Shown here: in pieces, positions 49,900 to 58,281 of the stretch
Layout: the number at the start of each line of letters is the position of its first letter
How positions within the stretch are numbered: the stretch's first letter is position 1
NCBI GenBank assembly: GCA_963790085.1
Contig: CAWBNH010000005.1
Span: 39,259 to 103,258 of the forward strand
DNA: 64,000 bases
DNA from: CAXMST01 sp963790085
GTDB taxonomy: Bacteria; Actinomycetota; Thermoleophilia; Solirubrobacterales; 70-9
Direction of reading: 5' to 3'
Position numbers and translations under genes: made by a program
Notes under the pieces: generated by a model
The model's database searches: none
What the model saw: the letters and a program-made list of their open reading frames with translations, nothing else
What the model was told of the DNA's origin: nothing

Positions 49900-50996
49900 T
49901 GGCCTGCGCGGGGTGTCTGCGCCGCGGCCTGTTGTTGCGCGAGCTGGCCCCCCGCATCGCCCGGTCGGTCGACCGCCGCACGGGGGCGCGGGCCCGCGAT
50001 CTGCTGGCGCTCGACGATGCCTCGCTCCGTCGCGCCGTGGGCGCCGGGGCCGGCGGCGGAGGGGGCGTAGGAGAGCTGCGGGCCGAGCTCCGGTCGGCGG
50101 GCTGCTGGGCCGGCTGCCGGCACGAGTCCGACTGGCCCGAGGCGATGGCGCTTCTCGGGGACTCGGCCCCGCGGGCCCTGTTCGGCCGCGGGGCCCGCGA
50201 ACGGCTCAGCCTGCTCGCCGGCCGCCCGACGGTGACGCTGGTCGGCTCGCGCCGAGCCAGTCCCTACGGGCTCGACGTCGCCGCCTCGCTCGGGCGCGAG
50301 CTGGCGGCAGCCGGGCTCGCGGTGATCAGCGGCATGGCCTTCGGCATCGACTCCGGCGCCCATCGTGGAGCGCTCGACGGGGGAGGGCTGACGGTCGCAG
50401 TCCTCGCCGCGGGGGCTGATCGCCCCTACCCGAGGGCCCGCGCCGCGCTCCACCGCGAGATCGTCCGCGAGGGGCTGGCGCTGAGCGAGCTTCCTCCCGG
50501 CACCGGGGTCTGCCGCTGGATGTTCCCGGCCCGCAACCGGCTGATGGCGGCGCTGGCCGAGATCACGATCGTGGTCGAGGCGGCCGAGCGGTCGGGGTCG
50601 CTGATCACGGCTGAGATGGCGGGTGACTGCGGCCGGGGGGTCGGCGCCGTGCCGGGGCCGGTCAACTCGTGGCGTTCCTCGGGAACGAACAAGCTGCTGG
50701 CGGACGGGGCGGCGGTGATCCGCGACGGCCAGGACGTGCTCGATCGTCTGCTCGGAGTCGGCGCGCGGTCGGTGGTCGCGGAGGGGCCGACGCCGACGCC
50801 GGACGAGCTCGCCGTGCTCGACGCGGTCGAGGCGGGAGCCGCCCATGCCGACGGGATCGCCTCCGCGTCGGGCCTGGATCCCGATCGCGCGGCGGCGTCG
50901 ATCGCCGCGCTGGAGTTGAGCGGCTACCTGTCGGCGGACCGCTCGGGCGCCCTGCGGCGGACGATGCTCCCGGCGCCGGGCGGCGGACCGCGGTGA
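49899..50996 (+). CDS. dprA: DNA-processing protein DprA
   Basis: Binds incoming single-stranded DNA and loads RecA. 365 residues. The Rossmann-like core has VTLVGSRRASPYGLDVAASL, VISGMAFGIDSGAHRGAL, LSELPPGTGVCRWMFPARNR and the SGSLITAEMA segment. The C-terminal winged helix is visible (PDELAVLDAVEAG, ASGLDPDRAAASIAALELSG). The N-terminus has an extra Cys motif (CAGC, later CWAGC) that may bind a metal. GTG start on the comM stop. Confidence 0.92.
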   Translation: MACAGCLRRGLLLRELAPRIARSVDRRTGARARDLLALDDASLRRAVGAGAGGGGGVGELRAELRSAGCWAGCRHESDWPEAMALLGDSAPRALFGRGARERLSLLAGRPTVTLVGSRRASPYGLDVAASLGRELAAAGLAVISGMAFGIDSGAHRGALDGGGLTVAVLAAGADRPYPRARAALHREIVREGLALSELPPGTGVCRWMFPARNRLMAALAEITIVVEAAERSGSLITAEMAGDCGRGVGAVPGPVNSWRSSGTNKLLADGAAVIRDGQDVLDRLLGVGARSVVAEGPTPTPDELAVLDAVEAGAAHADGIASASGLDPDRAAASIAALELSGYLSADRSGALRRTMLPAPGGGPR

Positions 50997-51817
50997 CTAC
51001 GATGCTGACCATGGGCGACGACGGGATCCCGACGGTGCTCTCGATCGCCGGCTCGGACTCGGGCGGTGGCGCCGGGATCCAGGCGGACCTGAAGGCGTTC
51101 GCGGCTGCCGGCGTCCACGGCACCACGGCGATCACCGCGATCACCGCCCAGAACACGATCGGGGTCGAGGCGGTCGAGGCGGTCTCCCCGGGGATGATCA
51201 TCGCCCAGGTTCGAGCCGTGGCGGACGACATCGGCATCGACGCGGTGAAGATCGGGATGCTCGGGGACCGGCCGACGATTGCCGCGGTGCTGGAGGCCCT
51301 CGAGCTGCTCGAGGCGAAGACGCCGGTCGTCCTCGACCCGGTGATGGTCTCCGAGAGTGGGGCCGTGCTGCTCGCCGAGGACGCCCGTGCCGCCCTGATC
51401 GGTGAGCTGCTGCCGCGGGCGACGGTCGCGACCCCGAATCTCGCCGAGGCCCGCGAGCTGACCGGATTGGGCCGGTCCGCCGGCCAGGCGCAGCTCGCCG
51501 CCGCGGTCCGCGAGCTCGGTGCGGCAGCGGTGATCGTCACCGGCGGCCACGGGGAGAGCGGCGCCGACCTGCTCGACGACGGCTCCGGGGAGCCCCTCGT
51601 GATCCCCGGTGAGCTCCATCCCGACGGTGCCGCGCACGGCTCCGGATGCACGCATTCCTCGACCGTGGCGGCCCTGCTCGCCCGCGGCCTCGATCTGCGG
51701 GCGGCGGCCGTCGCCGCCCGGCGGGTCGCCGCCGGTGCCGTGGGCCGGGGTCTTCGCGGGCTCGGTGCGGGCGCCGGACCGGTCGACGTGCTCGGCGTCC
51801 GCTCCCTGCTCCGCTGA
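50993..51817 (+). CDS. thiD: Hydroxymethylpyrimidine/phosphomethylpyrimidine kinase
   Basis: Two-step kinase of thiamine synthesis. 274 residues from GTG 50993 (GTGA overlap with dprA); ATG 51002 and 51011 are alternatives. Motifs: LSIAGSDSGGGAGIQADLKA, AITAQNT, KIGMLGD, LDPVMVSESG and the anion-hole GAAHGSGCTHSSTVAALLA. No other thi gene is nearby, so this may be a stand-alone salvage gene. Confidence 0.93.
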   Translation: MTTMLTMGDDGIPTVLSIAGSDSGGGAGIQADLKAFAAAGVHGTTAITAITAQNTIGVEAVEAVSPGMIIAQVRAVADDIGIDAVKIGMLGDRPTIAAVLEALELLEAKTPVVLDPVMVSESGAVLLAEDARAALIGELLPRATVATPNLAEARELTGLGRSAGQAQLAAAVRELGAAAVIVTGGHGESGADLLDDGSGEPLVIPGELHPDGAAHGSGCTHSSTVAALLARGLDLRAAAVAARRVAAGAVGRGLRGLGAGAGPVDVLGVRSLLR

Positions 51818-51863
51818 GCGGCGGGCGAGGAGATCGAGGCGGACCGGCGCCGAAGCGCTGCCA

Positions 51864-51869
51864 TAATCT
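51864..51869 (+). promoter_or_regulatory. -10 box TAATCT before the small gene at 51875
   Basis: TAATCT lies 5 bases before the GTG at 51875, slightly closer than for other genes here; CATAAT two bases upstream is an alternative. Confidence 0.4.
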
Positions 51870-51874
51870 CGGGG

Positions 51875-52117
51875 GTGCAGCTCGTGCGGATGAAGCCGGG
51901 ACTTGGAGATCAGCTCCTCGCCGAGGGCGATCCGGACGTCGCCGAGGATGAGCAGCGACTGATCGAGACCTTTCGCCGGCAGCTCGATATGGGCATGTGG
52001 GCCGCCGTTCCGACCCGGGCCCCGGGGCGGCGCGAGGCGGTGTTGGTCCGCAGCTTCTCGGAGGTGCCCGTGGGGTCCGAGCGGGTGATCTTCTTCCCTC
52101 CGGCGGCCGGGGGCTAG
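51875..52117 (+). CDS. Small uncharacterised protein (80 residues)
   Basis: MQLVRMKPGLGDQLLAEGDP begins it, and the end reads GRREAVLVRSFSEVPVGSERV then IFFPPAAGG. Mixed alpha/beta with no Cys or known motif. GC-rich third codon positions and a promoter support a real gene. It ends one base before the next gene, so they are probably co-transcribed. Not recognised. Confidence 0.55.
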   Translation: MQLVRMKPGLGDQLLAEGDPDVAEDEQRLIETFRRQLDMGMWAAVPTRAPGRREAVLVRSFSEVPVGSERVIFFPPAAGG

Positions 52118-52118
52118 C

Positions 52119-52694
52119 GTGAGCAGCGGGCTGATCGTCGTCGTGGTGATCGTCCTGCTGATCCTCTGCGCGGTCGCCTTCGGTCCCTTCGTCCTGGCGG
52201 CGATTCGGGGCCGCGGCAACCGCTCCGCGGGGTTGCGCTTCGGGCGGCGGCTCTCGGCCACCGAGCTCGAGGCGGAGCGCAGGGCGGAGGACCTGATGGC
52301 GTCGGTCGTCGGCGCCGAGGGGCTCGAGCAGTACCGTGCTCTCGGCTTCCTGCACGCCTTCGGCGATCCCGAGGGCGACGGCAACCCCGGCTACGGCTAC
52401 CTGATCTATCCGCACCGCCCGATCGTCAGCTTCGACGCCCGTTCCGGGCGACTGCTGAACGAGCTCTGCGTCAGCTTTCCCGACCGCAGCGACGCGGCTG
52501 CCGGCGGGCGGCTGCCGGACGCCGACGACGTGCTCGCCAAGTGGATGGCGATTCGCGGCGACGAGCTGACCCTGCTCGCCAGCGCCAACATCCACCCGCC
52601 CGGCCGCCAGGTCGATCCCGACCAGGCCCGGCGCGACGTGGTGCGGCTCGGCGAGTGGAGCACCAGCTCCGACGGCGCCGCGACCGCTCAGTAG
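52119..52694 (+). CDS. Membrane-anchored uncharacterised protein
   Basis: 191 residues. One N-terminal span (about residues 4-30, GLIVVVVIVLLILCAVAFGP), then an Arg-rich stretch and a soluble domain with NPGYGYLIYPHRPIVSFDAR and LLNELCVSFPDR. No catalytic motif recognised. GTG start one base after the small gene upstream. Confidence 0.6.
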   Translation: MSSGLIVVVVIVLLILCAVAFGPFVLAAIRGRGNRSAGLRFGRRLSATELEAERRAEDLMASVVGAEGLEQYRALGFLHAFGDPEGDGNPGYGYLIYPHRPIVSFDARSGRLLNELCVSFPDRSDAAAGGRLPDADDVLAKWMAIRGDELTLLASANIHPPGRQVDPDQARRDVVRLGEWSTSSDGAATAQ

Positions 52695-52723
52695 CGGACC
52701 CCGGCCCGGCGGCCCGCCGGCCC

Positions 52724-52729
52724 TAGACT
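52724..52729 (+). promoter_or_regulatory. -10 box TAGACT for ilvD
   Basis: TAGACT lies 7 bases before the ATG at 52737, identical in hexamer and spacing to the def promoter. Confidence 0.55.
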
Positions 52730-52736
52730 GCCGACG

Positions 52737-54431
52737 ATGAGCAGCGAGTCGAGCACCACCGAGGCCGCCCCACGCCCCCGCTCCGCGGCCGTCTTCGACG
52801 GGCCCGATCGCGCCGCCGCGCGCGCCTACATGAAGGGCATCGGGTTCGACGACGAGGCGCTCAAGCGGCCGACGATCGGGATCGCCAACACCTGGATCGA
52901 GGCGATGCCCTGCAACTTCCATCTGCGCGGGCTCGCCGCCCACGTCAAGGAGGGCGTGCGCGCGGCGGGCGGGACGCCGATGGAGTTCAACACGATCGCG
53001 ATCTCGGACGGGATCACGATGGGCACCAAGGGGATGAAGACGTCGCTGGTCAGTCGTGAGGTGATCGCCGACTCGATCGAGCTCACCGCCCGCGGCTACC
53101 AGTTCGACGCGGTGGTCGCCCTCGCCGCCTGCGACAAGACGATCCCCGGCTGCGTGATGGCGCTGGCCCGGCTCGACATCCCCTCGCTGCTGCTCTACGG
53201 CGGCTCGATCGCGCCCGGGCGACTGCACGGCGAGGACGTCACGATCCTCGACGTCTTCGAGGCGATCGGCTCACACGCGGTCGGCGAGATCAGCGACGAG
53301 CAGCTGCGCGAGCTCGAGGACGTCGCGAGTCCCGGTGCCGGCGCCTGCGGCGGGCAGTTCACGGCCAACACGATGGCCTGTGCGTTCGAGGCTCTCGGCA
53401 TCTCTCCGGGCGGCTCGGCGATGGTTCCGGCCGAGGACGACGAGAAGGCGACCGTCGCCGAGCGGATCGGGGAGCTGGTGATGAGCGTCCTCGCCGATGA
53501 CATCCGGCCAAGCAAGGTGATCACCCGCGAGTCGATCGAGAACGCGATCGCCTGCGTCTGCGCCTCCGGCGGCTCGACCAACGGCGTCCTGCACCTGCTC
53601 GCGGTCGCCCGCGAGGCTGGAGTCGAGCTCGAGATCGACGATTTCGAGCGGATCTCGAGGCGGACTCCGCTGCTCGCGGACATGAAGCCGGGGGGCAGGT
53701 TCGTCGCCACGGACCTCTATCGGGCCGGCGGCGTTCCGCTCTTGCTGAAGCGGCTCGCCGAGGCCGGGATCCTGCACTCCGACGAGATCACCGTCAGCGG
53801 CCGGACGATCGGCGAGGAGGCCGCGGCCGCCGAGGAGACGGACGGCCAGGAGGTCGTGCGGCCGCTCTCCGATCCGCTCAAGAGCGAGGGCGGCCTGGCG
53901 ATCCTTCGCGGCAACCTGGCGCCGGAGGGCTCGGTGGTCAAGCTGGCGGGGACCGAGCGCACCGGGCAGAGCGGCCCCGCCCGCGTGTTTGAGTCGGAGG
54001 AGGAGTGCTTCGCGGCGGTCAAGGCCGAGGCGATCGAGCCGGGTGATGTGATCGTGATCCGCAACGAGGGCCCCGCCGGCGGGCCCGGGATGCGGGAGAT
54101 GCTGCAGGTCACCGCCGCGATCGTCGGCGAGGGCCTCGGCGAGCAGGTGGCGCTGATCACCGACGGCCGCTTCTCAGGCGCCACCCGTGGCTTGATGGTC
54201 GGCCACGTCGCCCCCGAGGCGGTCAAGGGCGGCCCGATCTGCGCGATCCGCGAGGGAGACCGGATCACGATCGACGTCGCGGCCCGAAAGCTCGAGGTCG
54301 ATCTCAGCGATCGGGAGATCGCCGAGCGCGTCGCCGCTTACACCTCGCCCGAGCCCGCCTACCGCTCGGGCGTGATGGCGAAGTACGCCGCGACGGTCTC
54401 GAGCGCCTCGGTCGGCGCCGTCACCGGCTAG
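52737..54431 (+). CDS. ilvD: Dihydroxy-acid dehydratase
   Basis: Fe-S enzyme of Ile/Val synthesis. 564 residues, normal. Cluster Cys residues occur in EAMPCNFHL, AACDKTIPGC and GAGACGGQFTANTMA. Other motifs: ISDGITMGTKGMKTSLVSRE, ASGGSTNGVLHLLA and TDGRFSGATRGLMVGHVAPEA. Monocistronic by spacing, with a leaderless promoter. Confidence 0.97.
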   Translation: MSSESSTTEAAPRPRSAAVFDGPDRAAARAYMKGIGFDDEALKRPTIGIANTWIEAMPCNFHLRGLAAHVKEGVRAAGGTPMEFNTIAISDGITMGTKGMKTSLVSREVIADSIELTARGYQFDAVVALAACDKTIPGCVMALARLDIPSLLLYGGSIAPGRLHGEDVTILDVFEAIGSHAVGEISDEQLRELEDVASPGAGACGGQFTANTMACAFEALGISPGGSAMVPAEDDEKATVAERIGELVMSVLADDIRPSKVITRESIENAIACVCASGGSTNGVLHLLAVAREAGVELEIDDFERISRRTPLLADMKPGGRFVATDLYRAGGVPLLLKRLAEAGILHSDEITVSGRTIGEEAAAAEETDGQEVVRPLSDPLKSEGGLAILRGNLAPEGSVVKLAGTERTGQSGPARVFESEEECFAAVKAEAIEPGDVIVIRNEGPAGGPGMREMLQVTAAIVGEGLGEQVALITDGRFSGATRGLMVGHVAPEAVKGGPICAIREGDRITIDVAARKLEVDLSDREIAERVAAYTSPEPAYRSGVMAKYAATVSSASVGAVTG

Positions 54432-54442
54432 GCCGCATTGGC

Positions 54443-54458
54443 GGCGACCGTCGTCGCC
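54443..54458. terminator. Weak hairpin between convergent ilvD and MOSC genes
   Basis: GGCGAC (54443-54448), loop CGTC, GTCGCC (54453-54458). A 6-bp stem without a T-run, in the 37 bases between two convergent genes. Confidence 0.3.
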
Positions 54459-54468
54459 AGAGCCCTTC

Positions 54469-54933
54469 TCAGTCCGGCAGCTCCGCGACCTCGTCGCCGA
54501 CCGCGAGGACGCCGCCGAGCAGGATCCCGGCCCGCAGGCCGCCCCGGTGAACGAGTCCGCGGAGCACGCCCGGGCGCGTCAGGCCCTCGAGGTAGGTGCA
54601 GGGCTCGCTCAGCTCGCGGCCGATGCACTCGATCGCACCGAGCCGGAACCTGCGCCCGACGAGGGCGTTGACGTCGACCCCGCGGACGAGCACGTTGCGG
54701 CGCGACTCGAGGTGGCTCAACTCGACTCCGCTCCCGGCCAGCGCCTCGAGCGCCTCGGCGGCGATCAAGGTCACGTCGCGCATGCCGGAGCTACGGTCGG
54801 AGAACTCCCCCTGCTCGCCGGCATAGCGGTCGCCGACGAGCCCGCGGCCGGCGATCGCCTCGACCCGCTCGACCGGCATCAGCGGCTCGCCGGCCGCGCC
54901 GGCGATCCCGATCGCCTCGACGCGCCCGCTCAT
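54469..54933 (-). CDS. MOSC-domain protein
   Basis: 154 residues, a single MOSC domain: MPVERVEAIAGRGLVGDRYAG, RDVTLIAAEALEAL, ESRRNVLVRGVDVNALVGRRF and a conserved Cys in LSEPCTYLEGL. Stand-alone MOSC proteins are thought to handle sulfur or molybdopterin-bound ligands; the substrate is unknown. Its start overlaps the hydrolase stop by four bases. Confidence 0.88.
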   Translation of the reverse strand: MSGRVEAIGIAGAAGEPLMPVERVEAIAGRGLVGDRYAGEQGEFSDRSSGMRDVTLIAAEALEALAGSGVELSHLESRRNVLVRGVDVNALVGRRFRLGAIECIGRELSEPCTYLEGLTRPGVLRGLVHRGGLRAGILLGGVLAVGDEVAELPD

Positions 54934-55934
54934 CGCGCGGCTCCCCGGTCGATGAACTCACCGACGACGCGGTTGAAGCGGACCGGGCGCTCCGACATCG
55001 GCACGTGGCCGCAGTCGTCGAAGATCTCCAGCTCGCAGTCGGGGATCCGCCGCTGGAAGCCCGGCGCGTCGGCGGCGGGGACGACGAGGTCGTTGCGGCC
55101 CCAGATCAGCAGCGTCGGGACTTCGATCCGCGGCAGCCGGTCGAGGAAGTCGTAGCCGGTCAGCGCCGAGATCGCCGGCAGCGTGCCCGGCGCTCCAACG
55201 GCGGTTCGCGAGTACTCGTAGAGCAGTTCGCGTCGGACCCGTTGCGGATGGCGGAAGACCCCCTGGAAGGCGAGCTGGCGGACGCCGGGGCGCCCGAGTC
55301 CGCCTCGGTTGACGCGGAGCGTCAGCGGGTTCAGCAGGTGGAGCATCCGCGACACCGCCATCACCGGCTCGCGCCGCATCCGCGCGTGGCTGATGCCCGC
55401 CGCGGAGACCAGGACGAGCCGATCGATCCAGCTCGGCATCGCGATCGCGGTCTCGGCGGCGATGAAGCCGCCCATCGAGTTGCCGACGAGGGCGGCGCCC
55501 TCGAGGCCGAGGCGCATGCAGAACTCATCGACCAGCAGCCCGTAGGCGGGCACGCTGATCTCCCAGGATGGCATCGGGCTGTGGCCGAAGCCCGGGAGGT
55601 CGATCGCGATCGCGCGGTGGCCCGCGGCGGCGAAGTGGGGGAGGTTGTCGAGCCAGTTCTGCCAGCAGCCGCCGAGCCCGTGGACGAAGACCACCGGCGG
55701 GCCCTCGCCGATCGCGGCGTAGTTGACCACGGCGCCGTTCAGCTCGATCGACCCGAGGCAGTCGCGCCAATCGATCCGCAGCCACTCGGGGTCCTCGCTC
55801 CCATAGGGGTCGGCGCCCCGGGCGGGCGTCGGTTCGGGGAGCTCGATCCGCCGATAGGGATAGGTGACCGTCCGCGGCCCAGCCTCCGGCTCGGCACCGC
55901 TGCTCGCCGTCGGGGTGATCGGATCCCTGGCCAC
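54930..55934 (-). CDS. Alpha/beta hydrolase
   Basis: 334 residues. The fold is clear: VFVHGLGGCWQNWLDNLP (oxyanion region), GNSMGGFIAAE with the nucleophile Ser, LLIWGRNDLVVPAA (acid) and DDCGHVPMSERP (His). The first ~60 residues are a Pro/Glu-rich extension. Substrate unknown. First gene of a pair with MOSC, from GTG 55934. Confidence 0.88.
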   Translation of the reverse strand: MARDPITPTASSGAEPEAGPRTVTYPYRRIELPEPTPARGADPYGSEDPEWLRIDWRDCLGSIELNGAVVNYAAIGEGPPVVFVHGLGGCWQNWLDNLPHFAAAGHRAIAIDLPGFGHSPMPSWEISVPAYGLLVDEFCMRLGLEGAALVGNSMGGFIAAETAIAMPSWIDRLVLVSAAGISHARMRREPVMAVSRMLHLLNPLTLRVNRGGLGRPGVRQLAFQGVFRHPQRVRRELLYEYSRTAVGAPGTLPAISALTGYDFLDRLPRIEVPTLLIWGRNDLVVPAADAPGFQRRIPDCELEIFDDCGHVPMSERPVRFNRVVGEFIDRGAAR

Positions 55935-55940
55935 GCGCGA

Positions 55941-55946
55941 ATGGTA
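55941..55946 (-). promoter_or_regulatory. -10 box TACCAT for the hydrolase-MOSC pair
   Basis: Minus-strand TACCAT lies 6 bases before the GTG whose first base is 55934. Confidence 0.5.
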
Positions 55947-56027
55947 GGCGCAGGCGCTTAGCTCGTAGGTGCGGGCTGTCCGCTGCCGGGCGATTGCCGC
56001 AACCGCGCTTGCAGGCCGGCGCGGTCA

Positions 56028-56056
56028 TTGGCAACGGGCGGCCGACTTCCTACACT
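56028..56056 (+). promoter_or_regulatory. Promoter of the L,D-transpeptidase gene
   Basis: TTGGCA (56028-56033), 17-base spacer, TACACT (56051-56056): the best complete -35/-10 pair in the window. Start near 56063 would give a leader of about 90 bases. Confidence 0.6.
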
Positions 56057-56154
56057 CATCGCAGGCCGAGACGTCGGTTCGCCAAGATGTGTTCCGCCCG
56101 CACGGCCGGTTCGCGGTTTGTGTCGGCCCGCTCAACCCCACGACATCAAACGCA

Positions 56155-57189
56155 ATGGGACGCAAGCTCCAGCTCTCGATCATCGGCGTGGTCCTCGCCC
56201 TCGTTCTCGGTGCCTTCCTGCTCTACTGGTGGGACTCCGCCTACGATCAGCGGATCGCCGACGGCGTGCGGATCGGTGGGGTCGATGTCGGGGGCCTCGA
56301 GAGCGATGGGGCCGCCGACCAGATCCAGGCGAGCCTGATCACGCCGCTGCAGAAGAACGTGATCGTCAGATACGGCGACGCGAAGTACAAGCTCAAGGCC
56401 GAGGATCTGAAGATCCGCGCCGACGTCGAGGGGATGGTGGCGCAGGCGGTGGCCGCCTCCCGCGAGGGCGGGATCTTCGCGCGGTCGATCCGCCGGATCA
56501 CCGGAGCCGAGGTCGACCACAGGGTCAGGCCGAAGATCTCGTACTCGAAGAGCTCCGTCGACGAGTTCCTCGACGGGGTCGCCGCCAACGTCAACCGCGA
56601 GCCCGTCGACGCGAGCGTCGCGCCGACCGCGGGCTCGATCGAGCTCGTCTCCGCGCAGGTCGGCCGCAGGGTCGACGAGGACCGGCTGCGGCGCGATGTC
56701 GAGCGGGCGCTGCAGAGCCCCGACGCCCGCAAGATCGAAGCGAGCGTCGAGAAGCTGCAGCCACAGGTCACCAGCGACGACCTCGCCGACGAGTACCCGA
56801 CCTACATCGTCGTCGACCGGTCCAACTTCTCGCTCCGCCTCTACACGAACCTCGAGCTCGAGAAGACCTACACGGTCGCGATCGGGGCGATCGGCTATGA
56901 CACGCCCACCGGGCTGTACCACATCCAGAACAAGCAGGTGAACCCCGTCTGGAACGTCCCCGACTCCGACTGGGCCGGCGATCTCGCCGGGACCACAGTC
57001 CAGCCGGGCCCGGACAATCCGCTGAAGGCCCGCTGGATGGGGATCTACAACGGCGCCGGGATCCACGGCACCTCGGACATCGGCTCGCTGGGCAGCGCGG
57101 CCTCGCACGGCTGCATCCGGATGTCGGTGCTCGACGTCAAAGACCTCTACGACCGCGTGGCCACAGGCACCCCGATCTACATCGCCTGA
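56155..57189 (+). CDS. L,D-transpeptidase (YkuD) with N-terminal membrane anchor
   Basis: Forms 3-3 cross-links in peptidoglycan or attaches proteins to it. 344 residues from ATG 56155. One span (about residues 7-26) is followed by a VanW/PGBD-4-like region (residues ~35-210). The YkuD domain starts at YPTYIVVDRSNFSLRLY and has the catalytic motif HGTSDIGSLGSAASHGCIRM, with C320 as nucleophile. Acts outside the membrane. Confidence 0.92.
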   Translation: MGRKLQLSIIGVVLALVLGAFLLYWWDSAYDQRIADGVRIGGVDVGGLESDGAADQIQASLITPLQKNVIVRYGDAKYKLKAEDLKIRADVEGMVAQAVAASREGGIFARSIRRITGAEVDHRVRPKISYSKSSVDEFLDGVAANVNREPVDASVAPTAGSIELVSAQVGRRVDEDRLRRDVERALQSPDARKIEASVEKLQPQVTSDDLADEYPTYIVVDRSNFSLRLYTNLELEKTYTVAIGAIGYDTPTGLYHIQNKQVNPVWNVPDSDWAGDLAGTTVQPGPDNPLKARWMGIYNGAGIHGTSDIGSLGSAASHGCIRMSVLDVKDLYDRVATGTPIYIA

Positions 57190-57257
57190 TCGTCGTGGGC
57201 GGGACGAAAACGCCCCTGCGGGGCAGGGTGCGGGGCGCGGGGGGCGAAGAGACCTGC

Positions 57258-58187
57258 GTGAGCAGCATTCCTGCGACCGAGACCGAGTCCCGGTTGAGCC
57301 CGTTCTGGGAGGCCGCCCTGCTCGGCTTCGAGGAGGACCTGCGCTTCCGCCACGCTTCGCGCCACACCCGGCGGGCGTATCTCGCCGACGCGCGCGAGCT
57401 TGCGGCCTGGGCCTCCCTGCGCGAGACCGACCCGGCGGACGTCACCTACCGGGTGCTCCGCGGCTACGCAGCGAGCCTCGCGGAGCGGGACCTGAACCGC
57501 TCGACCGTCTCCCGCAAGCTCGCCGCCGCGCGTGGCCTGTTCGACCATCTGCGGCGCCGGGAGCAGATCGCCGACAATCCCGCTGAGCTGCTGCCGAATC
57601 CGAAGCTCGCCAAGAAGCTCCCGCGGGTCCTCGGAGCCGATGAGGTCCGCAGCCTGCTCGACCGGGTGCCGGCGAGCACCCCGCTCGACAGCCGCGACCG
57701 GGCGATGCTCGAGATCGCCTACGCCGGCGGGCTGCGCTGCTCGGAGCTGATCGGGCTCGACGTCGAGAGCGTCGACTTCGAGTCGGAGACGGTCCGGGTG
57801 CTCGGCAAGGGCCGCAAGGAGCGTCTCGTGCCGCTCGGCGAGCCGGCCCAGCGCGCGGTGGCCGACTACCTGAGGCGCGGGCGGCCGGCGCTGAGGTGCG
57901 ACCCGGCGGAGCCGGCCCTGTTGCTCTCCAAGAGCGGCCGGCGGCTCTCCGCCTCCGACGTCACCCGGCGGCTCGAGCGCTGGGTTCGCGAGGCCGCGAT
58001 CGCGGGACGCGTCTCACCGCACGCCCTGCGCCACTCATTCGCCACCCACATGCTCGAGGGGGGCGCGGATCTACGCTCGATCCAGGAGCTCCTCGGCCAC
58101 GCCAGCATCTCGACCACGCAGATCTACACCCGCGTCGAGCCGGGCCGCCTGCGGCGCGCCTACGGCGATGCGCACCCGCGGGCATGA
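57258..58187 (+). CDS. xerC: Tyrosine recombinase XerC/XerD
   Basis: Resolves chromosome dimers at dif. About 309 residues from GTG 57258; GTG 57195 would add 21 poorly conserved residues. SAM-like N-terminal domain (FEEDLRFRHASRHTRRAYLADA). Catalytic set: Arg in GGLRCSELIGLD, Lys in LGKGRKERLVPL, HALRHSFATHMLE, LGHASISTTQIYTRV with the Tyr nucleophile. Its position after dprA and before the sigma factor is usual for xerC, although ~6 kb of other genes intervene here. Confidence 0.93.
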   Translation: MSSIPATETESRLSPFWEAALLGFEEDLRFRHASRHTRRAYLADARELAAWASLRETDPADVTYRVLRGYAASLAERDLNRSTVSRKLAAARGLFDHLRRREQIADNPAELLPNPKLAKKLPRVLGADEVRSLLDRVPASTPLDSRDRAMLEIAYAGGLRCSELIGLDVESVDFESETVRVLGKGRKERLVPLGEPAQRAVADYLRRGRPALRCDPAEPALLLSKSGRRLSASDVTRRLERWVREAAIAGRVSPHALRHSFATHMLEGGADLRSIQELLGHASISTTQIYTRVEPGRLRRAYGDAHPRA

Positions 58188-58251
58188 CCTGCATCGGCGG
58201 AGATAGCGGCGGCGCGGAGCGCATCGAGTGGCTTGATCCACTCCTCTGGAC

Positions 58252-58257
58252 TAACGT
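58252..58257 (+). promoter_or_regulatory. Possible -10 box TAACGT for the sigma factor gene
   Basis: TAACGT would start a ~18-base leader that carries GAGAGGA at 58268-58274, 7 bases before the ATG at 58282. No suitable -35. Confidence 0.35.
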
Positions 58258-58281
58258 AGTGAACCCCGAGAGGACGATTTG

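Noticed and set aside
57212..57224. GCCCC-TGC-GGGGC hairpin as a terminator after the L,D-transpeptidase gene
   Set aside because: Only 5 bp, no T-run, and it may lie within an alternative xerC start; too weak to list.
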